Shown: one piece after another, positions 32,200-43,760 of the stretch | How positions within the stretch are numbered: the first letter of the stretch is position 1 | Layout of the letters: each line of letters opens with the position of its first letter | Source of the DNA: Rapana venosa | Lineage: Eukaryota; Mollusca; Gastropoda; Neogastropoda; Muricidae | Length of the DNA: 64,000 nucleotides | Reading direction: 5' to 3' | Assembly (NCBI GenBank): GCA_028751875.1 | Contig: CM054165.1 | Span: 29,271,335 to 29,335,334, forward strand | Notes under the pieces: generated by a model | The model's input: only the letters and a program-made list of their open reading frames with translations | Told to the model about the DNA's origin: nothing | Database searches by the model: none | Made by a program: the position numbers and the translations under genes

Positions 32200-32375
32200 A
32201 GTTTGATTTTGTTATTTGTAGGGGTACAGGGCCATATAAACAGGTTTTGTTTGTTTTTAATACAGAGGGTACAGAGCCATATGATCAGGTTTTGTTTGTT
32301 TTGTTTTTTTAAAATATAGGTTATTTGTAGGGGTACAGGGCCGTATGAACATGTTTTGTTTGTTTGGATTTTTAA
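32200..32375 (+). repeat. Three copies of a ~60-bp unit
   Basis: GGGTACAGGGCCATATAAAC, GGTACAGAGCCATATGATCA and GGGTACAGGGCCGTATGAAC, each followed by GGTTTTGTTTGTTT-like sequence. A short tandem triplication. Confidence 0.85.
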
Positions 32376-32525
32376 AAATTTACCATTTTTGTTTTGTTTT
32401 TTTAATAGATGAATAAAGATGAGGTCAGAGACCTTTGGTTTTGAAGTGGATCTATTGATTGATATTATTACCTCATAGTAATTTGCGTTCAGTTGTTAAA
32501 TATCGTACTGTTTTATGGATCTTAC

Positions 32526-32531
32526 AATAAA
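32526..32531 (+). promoter_or_regulatory. Candidate distal polyadenylation signal AATAAA
   Basis: ACAATAAAGCTC, followed by T/G-rich TTTGTACAAGTTTGTAAAAG. It lies where the + strand T/G skew stops, so it could be the far end of a long glypican 3' UTR. Transcript data would be needed to support that. Confidence 0.3.
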
Positions 32532-32697
32532 GCTCTTTGTACAAGTTTGTAAAAGCGCGTTCTTGCAGTGTGGTGTTTTGTGATTAGTGTGGAGTTGCAG
32601 TGAGAGTGTTGAGGATTGCTTGAATTGCATATATGCGACTTGGGTATGACTATGTCTGTCTGCCTGTCTTGTTGGTTGGTATGTCTGTCTGCATACA

Positions 32698-33105
32698 TAG
32701 TCTTTTGGATGAGATTAAAAACAGAGGTCCTGTGTGCAACAGGCATTTAGCGCACATAAAACAACCCACGGCAACCTGAGAGTTGTCCCTGGCAAAATTC
32801 TGTGGAAAAAAGCCACTTTGATAGGAAAATAAAATACACATGCACATAGGAAAAGAAAAAAAAATTGGTGCTGTTTGTGTGATGATGTGCTTTCCCCAGG
32901 GAGAGCAGCCTGAATTTCACACAGAGAAATCTGTCATGGCTTAAAGTGGTATACAATGTGCGCACACACACACATACACACACACACACTAACACACGAG
33001 TGTCCATATTTGCTCACACACTCTCCTCTCTTTCACGCACACACACACACGCATGTGCTATATATTAAATTCCATACATTATTATTATTATTATTATTAT
33101 AAACA
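32698..33105 (+). mobile_element. SINE-T copy, forward, with CA tracts and LINE-T tail
   Basis: AGTCTTTTGGATGAGATTAA, GAGTTGTCCCTGGCAAAATT, GAGAGCAGCCTGAATTTC and AAAGTGGTATACA are the SINE-T body in + sense. (CA)n tracts expanded inside, then GTGCTATATATTAAATTCCA and (ATT)n end it at 33,105. The tRNA head is absent. Confidence 0.75.
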
Positions 33106-33154
33106 TCATCCCTCAGGCACAACACAAACATCACACAGGGTGGGGGTGAAGGGA

Positions 33155-33512
33155 TGGGATAGTCTGGTGGTTAGAGCGTTGTGCAATTGCGCTTGTGATC
33201 TGCTGACCAGGGTTCAAATCCTGTTCAAAGGGATACTTGCCCCTGGAGTTAACATCAATGCTGACTCGACTCTACCAAAAGTCCTTTGGACGAGACTATA
33301 GACTATGGTCCCATGTGTGAATGCACGTAGAATTTCCTGTGCACCTGTTAAAACTTGTTCTGCTCTTCCAAAGAGTAGGTCATTGTGTTCTGGTGGGAAT
33401 GGATGACAAAGTTTCCAAAACTGCATACACACCGGGATAGATGTAAAAAAAAAAGCACACCAGTGCTTATTCCATTATCCTGGAAATAAAAGAATAAATA
33501 AAGAAAAAGCAT
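33155..33512 (+). mobile_element. SINE-3, full-length tRNA-derived SINE
   Basis: The head has ATAGTCTGGTGGTTAGAGCG (box A) and CCAGGGTTCAAATCC (box B). The body includes CCAAAAGTCCTTTGGACGAG, TCCAAAGAGTAGGTCATTGT and CTGCATACACACCGGGA. The tail is ATTATCCTGGAAATAAAAGA then ATAAATAAAG. It is the reference copy for fragments at 1,336, 10,787, 12,125, 13,300, 40,310 and 52,320. Confidence 0.85.
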
Positions 33513-33594
33513 ACATATACATAAGTCTCTGTGACTCAACAATCACACACATACATAACACAAAACAAGCAGTTACCAGAATTATCAGTCATAT

Positions 33595-33596
<2 letters not shown>

Positions 33597-33629
<33 letters not shown>
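33597..33629. repeat. TA microsatellite
   Basis: (TA)n tract of about 32 bp. Confidence 0.95.
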
Positions 33630-33631
<2 letters not shown>

Positions 33632-33784
33632 AAATTATTTTGCAGGGATTCTTAAACCAAAAACAAAGCATTACGATGATCTTTAAGAATTCAGATTTGT
33701 TTCTGTTTGGTTTGGTTTTGCTGTTTTATTATGTATTTATTTTATTTTCTTTGGTCCACTGTGTACAACACAATCAACCTTTGT

Positions 33785-34722
33785 ATTTTTAAAATCTGTG
33801 TACTGCAAGCGTGCAAGATCAACCTCTGTACTATCAAAATCTGTGTACTGCAAGCGTGCAAGATCAACCTCTGCACTATCAAAATCTGTGTACTGCAAGC
33901 GTGCAAGATCAACCTCTGTACTATCAAAATCTGTGTACTGCAAGCACAGTCAACCTTTGCACTATCAAAATCTGTGTACTGCAAGCGTGCAAGATCAACC
34001 TCTATACTATCAAAATCTGTGTACTGTAAGCACAGTCAACCTTTGCACTATCAAAATCTGTGTACTTCAAGCGTGCAAGATCAACGTCTGTACTATCAAA
34101 ATCTGTGTACTGCAAGCGTGCAAGATCAACCTCTGCACTATCAAAATCTGTGTACTGCAAGCATGCAAAATCAACCTCTGTACTATCAAAATCTGTGTAC
34201 TGTAAGCACAGTCAACCTTTGCACTATCAAAATCTGTGTACTTCAAGCGTGCAAGATCAACGTCTGTACTATCAAAATCTGTGTACTGCAAGCGTGCAAG
34301 ATCAACCTCTGCACTATCAAAATCTGTGTACTGCAAGCGTGCAAAATCAACCTCTGTACTATCAAAATCTGTTTACTGCAAGCACAGTCAGCCTTTGCAC
34401 TATCAAAATCTGTGTACTGCAAGCGTGCAAGATCAACCTCTGTACTATCAAAATCTGTGTACTGCAAGCACAGTCACCTTTGCGCTATCAAAATCTGTGT
34501 ACTGCAAGCACAGTCAACCTTTGCCTATCAAAATCTGTGTACTGCAAGCACAGTCAACCTTAGTCAACCTTTGCACTATCAAAATCTGTGCTCTGCAAGC
34601 ACTGTCAACCTTTGTACTATCAAAATCTGTGTACTGCAAGCACAGTCAACCTTTGCACTATCCAAATCTGTGTACTGCAAGCACAGTTAACCTTTGCACT
34701 ACCAAAATCTGTGCACTGCTGT
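33785..34722 (+). repeat. Alternating 45/41-bp minisatellite
   Basis: About 22 units that begin CTATCAAAATCTGTGTACTG. Type A continues CAAGCGTGCAAGATCAACCT (45 bp); type B continues CAAGCACAGTCAACCTTTGC (41 bp). A and B occur in blocks, and one block (about 33,960-34,170) is repeated at 34,170-34,350. Type A is a multiple of three, so frames stay open for up to 327 codons, with no known domain and no start context. Confidence 0.92.
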
Positions 34723-34789
34723 GACTTCTGCTTACTCATAGGGGCCAGGGCCCCTCTGAAGCAATCAACAGTCAAGGCTCACATAGGCA

Positions 34790-35030
34790 ATACAATGTAT
34801 AATGGGAGATAACCTCCACAACCCGCATGCTAGCAGTCAGTCAAGGGAAGTAATTTTGAACAGAAAGCGTTACACAGGGAAACGAAATTTGGTGGCTGGA
34901 CAAGTCTTTATGACAAAACCAGTCAACCAGGGTCCCATGTGCAGCCCATACAGAGCGTGTGTGAGAGTTCAGAGAGTTGTCCCTGGCAAAATTGTGTTCA
35001 AGGCAGGAAAGTACAGCAGAAGACACTAAG
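34790..35030 (+). other. Possible decayed SINE-T-related sequence
   Basis: AGAGTTGTCCCTGGCAAAATT at about 34,974 is shared with SINE-T, and GGGTCCCATGTGCAGC resembles its neighbourhood. The rest is not matched. Weak. Confidence 0.3.
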
Positions 35031-35453
35031 TTTTGTTGTTGTTTTTTTAAACGTACACTGTATCTTAGTGATACACCTAACTACTTTTCACAGTAAAAAG
35101 AAATGTGTTGTGACCAGTATTGATTTAGTAGCCTTGAAAACATGGCAGTGCAATACAATAATATAATACAACAGAAGACAATGCAATACTGTACAACAAT
35201 ACAACAGTAACTTTCTTTCATCCAAGCTCGGAAAGTTCAAATGCAACAGTACTTTTGATAATATATATATATATGGGTAGTTCTCATCACTAAACATCTT
35301 TCTCACTACAAACTGATGATATATAACGTTTTCATTAACTCTATTCCAAGCACTGCTGTTGACCACCCCAAGAGCAAGTTACTGTCCTTCCTACCTCATG
35401 GACTCTTTCCGGAAGTCCCACACCATGAACCTTCTTTCGCTGGTGTGTGACTG

Positions 35454-36922
35454 TCACTCCAGTTCCCGCAGTTCCTGCATTCCGGGGAAGTACCAGCAAG
35501 CGCTGCGGACATTGCGAGAGAGGCAGAAGACGTTCTGACTGGCGCTGTTTAGCTTGGCGCTGCCACAGGCAGAGTTGACCAGCCTGTCCAGCAGGAGCTC
35601 GTTGTATCGGGGACTGCTGGCGTAGCTGATGAAGAACAGCCCCGCCTCCCCTCCTTTGTTCTTGTAGGGCAACGACTGGCGCAGGATGCGGAACGGTTTC
35701 TTGGGCGTGGCTGTCCCTGGAGTGCACTGGATCTGCCTCTCGGGATGGTTCTTCTGCATCTCCAGGCATTCCGTGTAGGCTTCCTTGATCCAGTGCTCCA
35801 TGGAGATGTCTGCCAGCTCTGCTTTGAGCATGGAGGGGGATCTGAACTTCTTCTCCCCAGGGGGTCCAGCACACTGCTCCCAGGCCCGGTCCACCCACTG
35901 GTTCATGATGAAGTCCCCGTTGGAGTTGAGCAGGTGGTCGTCGTGCACCCATCGCTGCGTCATGACGTAGCTGCCGCCTGTCCTGCTGTCCATGGCCGTC
36001 TCCTCCCGCTTGAACTCCGTGTCCTGGCTGCCCGTGTCGCTGACAAACAGCAGCCAGGGTTTGTCTTCAGGCACAGGGTGTTTCGGGGGGAACAGCTCCA
36101 TGTCTCCTTGGGTGTACTGGAAGTTCAAGATGCTGGGCTGGTTGGCGCCTGCCTCTGTCGTGGACAGCACCTCGGGGTAGCGGGTTTTGGCGTAGGTCTC
36201 CTCGGTGCAGAGGATGCTGTTCTTGGGCAGGTTCTGCAGCACCACCTTGCTGAGTTGCTTCAGCAGGTTCTCGTCGTTGGACTTGGCGTGGACGAGGATG
36301 TCACCGCCTACCGAGCTGCTGCTGATCAGACTGTGCTTAGCGTTGGAGAGGCCTTGGGGAGTCTTCCCTTTGACCTGTTTGTAGAACTCGGGCCCGAAGC
36401 CCACCCTGCCAGGATCCGGAAGTCTCCGCAGGCGTTCTCGGTGGGGGTTTCCACCTCCCCCACGTACTGCTGTATCCTGGCCACGCTGCAGGCCACATCC
36501 TGGGGGTCAGCCTCTTTCTTCACCTGGATCCACAGGAACAGCGCGTGCGCCCTGTCGTGGGAGCTGACGGAGGGCTGGCATCGGGCGGAGGCCGCCAGGT
36601 CCAGGTACACGGCGTCTTCAGGGCGAGGCAGCAGCCCATGCCGGGGCGGCTGCTCCTCCTCCGCCGCCACCACGGCCTTCCTCCGCGCGCGCCCCCTCTT
36701 GCCCTTTTTCCGTCTGCATTCCGCCTTTTTCAGCAAGGAGTCCCCTTGCGCTAGGGACCTGTAGGCGGTGTAGGTGAGGGCCACCCCCGTGGCTGTTCCC
36801 ATCACCACCTGCATTCTGCCCAGCATCAGGCAGCTCTGCGTGACCAGTTTCTGCAGGAAGGCCATCATCAGTCTGGCGGTGATAGAGGAGGAAGTCAGAA
36901 AGTAGGGCACTGGGTTGGCCAT
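35454..36922 (-). pseudogene. DyP-type peroxidase-like gene, frameshifted near 36,405
   Basis: Two overlapping - strand frames form one protein of about 500 residues. The N-terminal frame (ATG at 36,922; the exon may begin at 36,944) has a hydrophobic stretch (MQVVMGTATGVALTYTAY), a basic Lys/Arg/Glu stretch, and HALFLWIQVKKEADPQD and GDFRILAG. The second frame continues VGFGPEFYKQV, VGGDILVHAKSNDENLLKQL, GGSYVMTQRWVHDD and RILRQSLPY, then EAGLFFISYASSPRYNELLL to the stop at 35,454. The order GFGP, GGDIL, GGSY, ILR..PY, GLFF.SY is that of dye-decolorizing (DyP) heme peroxidases. A single missing base in the G-rich stretch at 36,400-36,409 would account for the break, so it may be an assembly error and not a dead gene. 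The usual GxxDG heme-pocket motif is not visible, so peroxidase activity is doubtful. Typed pseudogene only because of the frameshift. Confidence 0.7.
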
Positions 36923-36944
36923 ACACTGGCGCACCGAGGGTAAT

Positions 36945-38340
36945 CTGCACCAATGTTTGGGTTTAGGGTTTTAGTGCAGGAAGATATACAGAAAATGCGT
37001 TCAGGCAGTTTTGTTGTGAATGGTTTTTGTCTAGCAGTTTGCAAAACTTGGAAAAGTTGGTTTTGTGAAAATGCTCTTAGTGCTTTATTCGTTTCTCAAA
37101 TTGTTTGTTCATGGAGTGTTAAAATTTCTCAGAGGTGAGACTGACTGCCATTCAAATGTTCATTACGAATATACCAAGAAGATAAGATAAAACAGGGAAT
37201 TGGGTTGGAAGCACAGAAAAAATGTCAAGATCAGAAGCAACAGAACCAAACTGTGATGCGTAAAACTGACAAAGTCCTGATATTCTCGTTATAGTTTCAT
37301 CTACATTTCAAAAACAAAACAACAAAAATGTACATTTCAAAGGAAGAGGATCGGAAGGGTTCAAAATGTGCAGCTCTTCCCCAAAAAAGCATATGTTCAG
37401 AATAGAAACAGTTCAAGGGTGTTTCACGATGTTGCATCCACCACTCACAAAACCAATAGTTCTTCAATACAACTGTGAAGGCGAGTTCATTTGTTCCACA
37501 CTGTCGTTGCCTGAGGTACCAGCACTCAAAGAGGATGGACAAAGAATCTCACCAGTGTCTAAGCTCTGGTCGCCTGATCAAAAAGTCTGATGATAGAAAT
37601 CACTGACATCCCACGTATACCCACTTGATTAACATCTAACATCCCAGAATGAGATGGTACTTCAAAAGTAAATTATGTTGATACTTTCATTAGTTTACCC
37701 AAAAAACTCTTAACCAAGTTTGGACAGTACAAATTACAGAATAAGACCGCTGTTACGTTTCACACTATGAAAACCAGACTCTTAATAATAGAAAACTTTG
37801 GCAGTTTCTTTTTTATCGACTGCAAAGAAGGATAAATTTTTCAGTGAAAATGGTTTGATGGGAATGTGACATTTACCATTTCAATATCATAAAAAAAAAA
37901 ATCGCTGCACTCTGTAAGATACAAATCAGTCTTCCATCACAAAGATCAGTTTAAGCTTGTCAAGAATAGTTGCTCATGGGGAAAGAAGATGGCTGCAGAG
38001 CCCTTAGAGCAGGGAAATTAACGAAGGCAATGTTGAAGTCTTTGTACTGATAGTGTTCAGAGATACCCTAAGGTTCACGCTAATTTTGTAGAAATGAGTT
38101 GTTGGGTCATTTGTGCCTTAAGGCTTCACCTTAAGAAAAACAGATGGTGTTATAGCTGTCGGCCTATTTGGCAGTGAAGAAAAGATGTGAACTGATTCAT
38201 CCACATTTTAAGCCTTCTCCCTCCGCAGTTTTGATGTTTGATAAAATGTATGTTTTGTGGCGAGTGTGTTTGTGTGTGTATTTTCACATGTGGTTATTGT
38301 GTGTACACTCATTCATTTGTGTATGCTTCAGGGTGGACCT
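36945..38340. other. Upstream of the DyP-like gene, nothing firm
   Basis: AT-rich single-copy-looking sequence upstream of the DyP-like exon; the gene's 5' exon and promoter could lie here. No coding frame is convincing. Confidence 0.4.
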
Positions 38341-38349
38341 TCCAGGCTT

Positions 38350-38352
38350 TTC

Positions 38353-38383
<31 letters not shown>

Positions 38384-38476
38384 CGTGTGTGTGAGCGTGT
38401 GTGTGTTCACATACTAATATGTGTGTGCTCTCATTCATGTATAATGTGCATCAGCGCATACCTTTTATAGGTTTCA

Positions 38477-38507
<31 letters not shown>

Positions 38508-38530
38508 CGCGCGCGCGCGTGCGTGGTGTG
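38350..38530. repeat. TG microsatellites
   Basis: (TG)n at 38,352-38,407 with GCGTGC units, and at 38,476-38,504 followed by a (GC)n stretch (GCGCGCGCGCGTGCG) that could adopt Z-DNA. Confidence 0.9.
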
Positions 38531-40309
38531 TAAGAACGCAGGGACAATGATTATTCTGATTTCAAATTGAAATAACAGATCGTTCTACAACCTTCTCAGC
38601 TGATCCTTCCAACACAAAACTAAATGGAAGTTCACACTGACAGCTGCCAATGCTGAGATGGGACTCAGCTTGTTTACTTTAGAGAGTGGCTGGTAAAACA
38701 GGTCACTTCTACAACAAAGAAGAGAGAGAGAGAGAGACTCACACGACTATCATTTCCATCCACTGTATTCCTTTCTCTGATTTCAGCAGAACAGTAGGCC
38801 TACTCGCTGTGTGAACTGGAAACAACCCCAGTCTCAAACCTTGAACTTTACAAACTAACTCTCGCCAGCTCCGCAGCAAAAAAAATCCGTGCTAACTGGC
38901 CGGCCAGAAATGCAGACGACAGCTCTTACAGATTGTTGTTGTTGGGAGGACAGTTCAGTGAGGAACGAACTGCTTGATCAATGGTATGTCGACAAAACAG
39001 TGGATAATTTTATTATCTGTGAATGTCACTTTAGACTACTACTGCAGTATGGATTATTGCTCGGTACCTTTTCTCCTAAAAAAACGACTCAGAATGGAAG
39101 ACTAATTCACAAAGCTGTTAAAAATGTGCGCTAAAGTAGTGCTTTTATGTCAAAGACGGACAGACCAGAAACGATGAAATCATAAGTATACCAAAAATTC
39201 CGTTTGTTTTTCTTGAAAATGATTCTCCCTAATTTTCTACCCTCTTTTAACAGGACAGAGTCGTTCACCAAATTTTTCTGACGGACACTATTAATTAATT
39301 CCGATTCAATTCCGCACAACCTGCTGTATTTCTACAACGTGTGAAGACTGGAAAATTCTACTGCAAACGTAAACACACATTTGGAATTGGATCAATCATG
39401 TACTCAGTAGCACGTTACACAGCATTCCATGCTTTTTAGAGCTCCCTCTACTGTTAGAACTTCATCTCACCCAACACTTGATGTGGCACTTCGGCTAGTT
39501 AATTATTATGGAATAGATTTTCACAGGGGAAAAAAAAACTGCTACAGAGAACACTAAATCGGGTCTGGATATTTCGTTGTTGTTGTCTGGTCTTTTAGAG
39601 CACTGCAGGGATGGAGCAGTTGTTAAGGTGGGCGCCTCATTGACAGTGACACGTTATGGTTTCAGTGTGGAAATCCAAGGATTCAGACAGACTAGCCCGC
39701 CTGTCAATGATCACTGACATTGCGGTGCTGCCCGGTGAAGCCTAAACAACGTGAATGAGATGACATGACGTTATTTTTGCTGTGACGTCATCCCGCAGAA
39801 AAAATACGTAAGTCTATGACTTCAGTCTCTAGCTAGTTGATTTGGTTGTTTCAAGTTAAAAAATTTTTAAATTTGTGTAGTATTCCTTTGGTTCAGTAAT
39901 TTGTGCTCTGATTTATTCGTTGTGCGTTTATTTATTTTTTCACTCCCTTATATATTCCTGTATGTAATCGGAGGTTTGTGTGTGTGTGTTTTTATGTGCG
40001 ATTTCTGCTTAGTCACCTATACCATTTGTTACTATTTTTGTTTGTTTCATAGAATAATGGCCGTTTGTCTAAAATTTAAATAAACACCCCAACTGTAACT
40101 ATTATTCAAAATAATCATTTAGGACAAAACCATTTGCCTTTGTCTTAGCCGGTTCCAGTCTGTGGATTTATCACTAAAAGAGAGCCACAAAAAGCACAAT
40201 AACACGAAAAATGATGTAATGCTATTCAATGATTCATTGCCCTAATCATAAAGAACCTTGCGCATGAGAAGGCTAAATTTACAAAGACGCTCCACGGCAC
40301 TACTACTGA
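38531..40309. other. Nothing recognised
   Basis: Single-copy-looking sequence. An 81-codon frame at 38,889-39,134 (+) has no recognisable domain. No RNA gene seen. Confidence 0.4.
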
Positions 40310-40398
40310 GAATATGCACACAGGGACTGGATGTAAATCCCCCCAAAAAGTATATCAGTGCTTATGCCATAATCCTCGAAATAAAAGAATGGAAAAAA
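40310..40398 (+). mobile_element. SINE-3 tail fragment
   Basis: CACACAGGGACTGGATGTAA, CAGTGCTTATGCCATAATCC and TCGAAATAAAAGAATGG match the 3' end of SINE-3. Confidence 0.7.
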
Positions 40399-40534
40399 AA
40401 CCCCAAAACAATATAGCTTGCTTTCTCTGTGTCAGTATGATGAGGTAGGTGTCCATGGGGATGCGAGGTCAGTCTGATGATGATCATGGTTATCTCCCAT
40501 TTCCCTGACGTCACATGGTCCATGAAAGACATGT

Positions 40535-40960
40535 ATTTATTTATTCACTTATACCACTTTAAATCGCGGCAGATTTCTCTGCGTGAAATTCGGGTTGCTC
40601 TCTCTCCGGGGGAAAGCGCGTCGCCACAAGAGCAGCGCCACCCATTATTATTTTTTTCTTTTCCTGTCTGCGACTGTATTTGTGTCTTTATCTAGCTTAG
40701 CTTTCTTTCTACAGTAATTTTGCCAGGAACAACTCTTGTTGTTGCCGTGTGTTCTTTTACGTGCGCTAAATAAATGGTGTAACACACAGGACCTCTGTTT
40801 TATCGTCTCATCGGAAAGACTAGCACCCAGACTACCACTTATGGATGGGGGAAAAGTTTCGGGCCCAAAATGGGATTGGAACCACCGCACACTTCCGACC
40901 CGGACTTTCCACTGTCAAGGCAAGCGCGTTACCTCTTTAAGATCACCGATCCACAAGAAT
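40535..40960 (-). mobile_element. SINE-T copy (reverse)
   Basis: Reversed SINE-T: GGCAGATTTCTCTGCGTGAA, GCCAGGAACAACTCTTGTTG, CGTCTCATCGGAAAGACTAG and the head complement GGCAAGCGCGTTACCTCTTT. The tail with ATAGCGC and (AAT)n is missing. Confidence 0.8.
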
Positions 40961-41184
40961 GCTCCTTCAACGTGTAGTGAGTGGCATTTCCACTGCTTGA
41001 AATTCATCTTTCTCTGTGGGTCTGCTGTTGGAGTCTAGGACTAGCGTGCGTGCAGAAAGATGGACAGAACCATCGGTGTGCATGCAGGTAGTCGTTTCGA
41101 GTTTTGTTTGTCATCACGCCGTCAGCGCCTGGGCTTTATCACAGTTCTTGATTAAACCATTGACGCTGGGGGCAACAACAGCAA

Positions 41185-41490
41185 AGTGAGAGGCTGTATG
41201 ACCAGTGGCTTTCCCACTCATGGAATTCCACTTTACAGCTTAGTCTTTAGTGATCGACTATGACTCTCTGACTAGGAGGCTTGACTCGCACAGTCCTTAT
41301 GTGCTGCAGCCCTGGGGGCTGGTTGGCCTTTGGAGAACATCTCCAACGCTGACTGTCCTTATGCCCACTTGGCCGAGAGAGTGGGGATGTACTGTGGGCA
41401 AGGCATCTCCACTAAAATCAAATTTCTGCCCAGTTTCCAAAACAGCAGCTGCCTCTTCTGCTGTTTTGGAGGTCATCGTCGGACACGACG
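41185..41490 (-). repeat. Dispersed repeat R4, uninterrupted copy
   Basis: Inverted relative to 1,253-1,770 (CACTTTACAGCTTAGTCTTT, CTGGGGGCTGGTTGGCC, CAAATTTCTGCCCAG). This copy lacks the SINE and so defines its insertion point. An ORF-like frame here is not conserved between copies. Confidence 0.75.
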
Positions 41491-41514
41491 GACAAAACAT
41501 ACATACATCAACAT

Positions 41515-41640
41515 GCCGAAGTTAAATGTGCTGGGCGTCAGCTGGCGGACTTGTCAGGGGCTTAGTTAACGGCAGCGTGACGTTTTTTCCCGCTCATATG
41601 ACGTACAACAACAGTTGCTGTCTGACGACGACGACGACGA
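41515..41640 (+). repeat. Dispersed repeat R5
   Basis: GGCGGACTTGTCAGGGGCTT, AACGGCAGCGTGAC and ACAACAGTTGCTGTCTGACG match 9,450-9,545 and 26,765-26,850. It ends in a (GAC)n tract that leads into the CA array. Confidence 0.65.
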
Positions 41641-41654
41641 CAACGAAGGAGGAG

Positions 41655-43069
41655 AAGGACACGCACACACTTACACACACACACTTACACACACACACAC
41701 ACCACTTACACACACACACTTACGCACACACACATACTTACAACACACAACACAACCTTACACACACACACAACACAACACACTTACACACACACACACT
41801 ACTCACAACTACACACACACACACAACTTCACACACACACTTACACACACACACCACACACACACCACACTTACACAGCACAACCACACACACACACAAC
41901 ACACTTACAACACACACTAACACTTACACACACACACACACCACTTAACCACACACAACTTCACACACAACTACACACACACACACCTTACACACAACAC
42001 ACTACACACACACACACTTACACACACATACACAACTACCACACACACACAACTTACACACACACACTACACACACACACTTACTACACACACCACACAC
42101 ACACACTCACCACACAACACACTTACACCCACACACACTTACACACACATACACACACTACACACCACTTACACAACACACACACTTACACACACACACA
42201 CTTACACACACACACACACACACACACACTTACACACACACACTACACAACACATACACTTACACACACACACTTACACACACTTACACACACACTTACA
42301 CACACACTTACACACACACACTACACAACACTACAACACACACAACACACACACACAAACACACACACACACACACACACACACAACACTTACACAACAC
42401 ACTTACACACTACACACACACTTACCACACACACAATCACACACACACACACTTACACTTACACACACACACACTTACACTTACACACACACTTACGCAC
42501 ACACACCACAACTTACACACACACTACACATACTTACACACACACCACACTTACACACACACACCACACACACACACACACACACACTACACACACACAC
42601 ACACATTCACACACACTTACACACACACACCACACACATACCACACACACACTTACACAACACTTACACACACTTACACAAATACACACACACACACACA
42701 CACAACACTTACGCACAACACACTTACACAATACACACACACACACACACACACTACTTACACACAACACTTACACAACCACACCACTTACACACATCAC
42801 ACACACTTACACAACACACACATTTACACACACACCACACACACACACACTCACACTTACACACTCACACTCACTTACAACCACACACTTGCACACACTA
42901 CACACACACTACACCACACACGCACACCTTACAATACACCACACTTACACACACACTCACACACACTTACACACCCTCATACACACACACACACACACCA
43001 CACCACACACTTACACACTCACATACACACACATACACACACACACACCAACTTACACAACACACATAC

Positions 43070-43118
<49 letters not shown>

Positions 43119-43605
43119 ACACACTTACACACACTTACACACACACACATACGCACACACACACTTACACACACATCTACACACACATACACACCACACT
43201 TACACACACACACACACACACTTACACACACACACACACTTACACACACACTTTACACACACATACACACACACACTTACACAACACACACACACTTACA
43301 CACACACACACACTTACACACAACACTACACACACACTTACACAAACACACACAACTTACACACACACATTTACACACACACACAACATTACACACACTT
43401 ACACACACCACTTACACAACCACACACACACACAAACACATACACTTACACATACTCACTCACACACACTCACACACACTCACATACACACTTACACAGA
43501 CACACTTACACTTACACACACAGTCACACAACTTACACACACACACACACACACACACTTACACTCACTCACACACACTTACACACTCACACACACACAT
43601 ACAGT
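41655..43605 (+). repeat. 2-kb CA array punctuated by CTTACA
   Basis: Nearly 2 kb of (AC)n with frequent CACTTACACACAC interruptions and small AC-loss variants (CACAACAC, CACCACAC). Strand-pure: almost no G on the + strand. Long Thr/His or Cys/Val frames are not genes. Confidence 0.95.
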
Positions 43606-43694
43606 TATTCACAAGGTAAATTCATTTCTTTCATTGTTTTATGGTTACAGTAGTTAGACAGTTCCTTAACCGGTTTTTTTCTGATTTGTTTGCC

Positions 43695-43760
43695 TTTTTG
43701 TGTCTAATATCACCTAATGTGTATAGAAGTTAAATTGAAGAACACACACACACACACACT
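43695..43760 (+). mobile_element. LINE-H 3' stem-loop remnant leading into CA tract
   Basis: GTCTAATATCACCTAATGTG, ATAGAAGTTAAATTGAAGA, then (CA)n in place of the CAA tail. Confidence 0.75.

Noticed and set aside
33707..34690. 327-residue repeat protein
   Set aside because: The frame exists only because the 45-bp unit has no stop; there is no known domain, and 41-bp units switch the frame repeatedly.
35745..36764. 339-residue open frame on the + strand
   Set aside because: Antisense shadow of the GC-rich DyP-like exon, whose - strand frame has family motifs while this one has none.
38889..39134. 81-codon frame as a gene
   Set aside because: No recognisable domain and no splice or homology support.
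42889..43653. 254-residue Thr/His-rich protein
   Set aside because: Translation of the 2-kb CA/CTTACA array.
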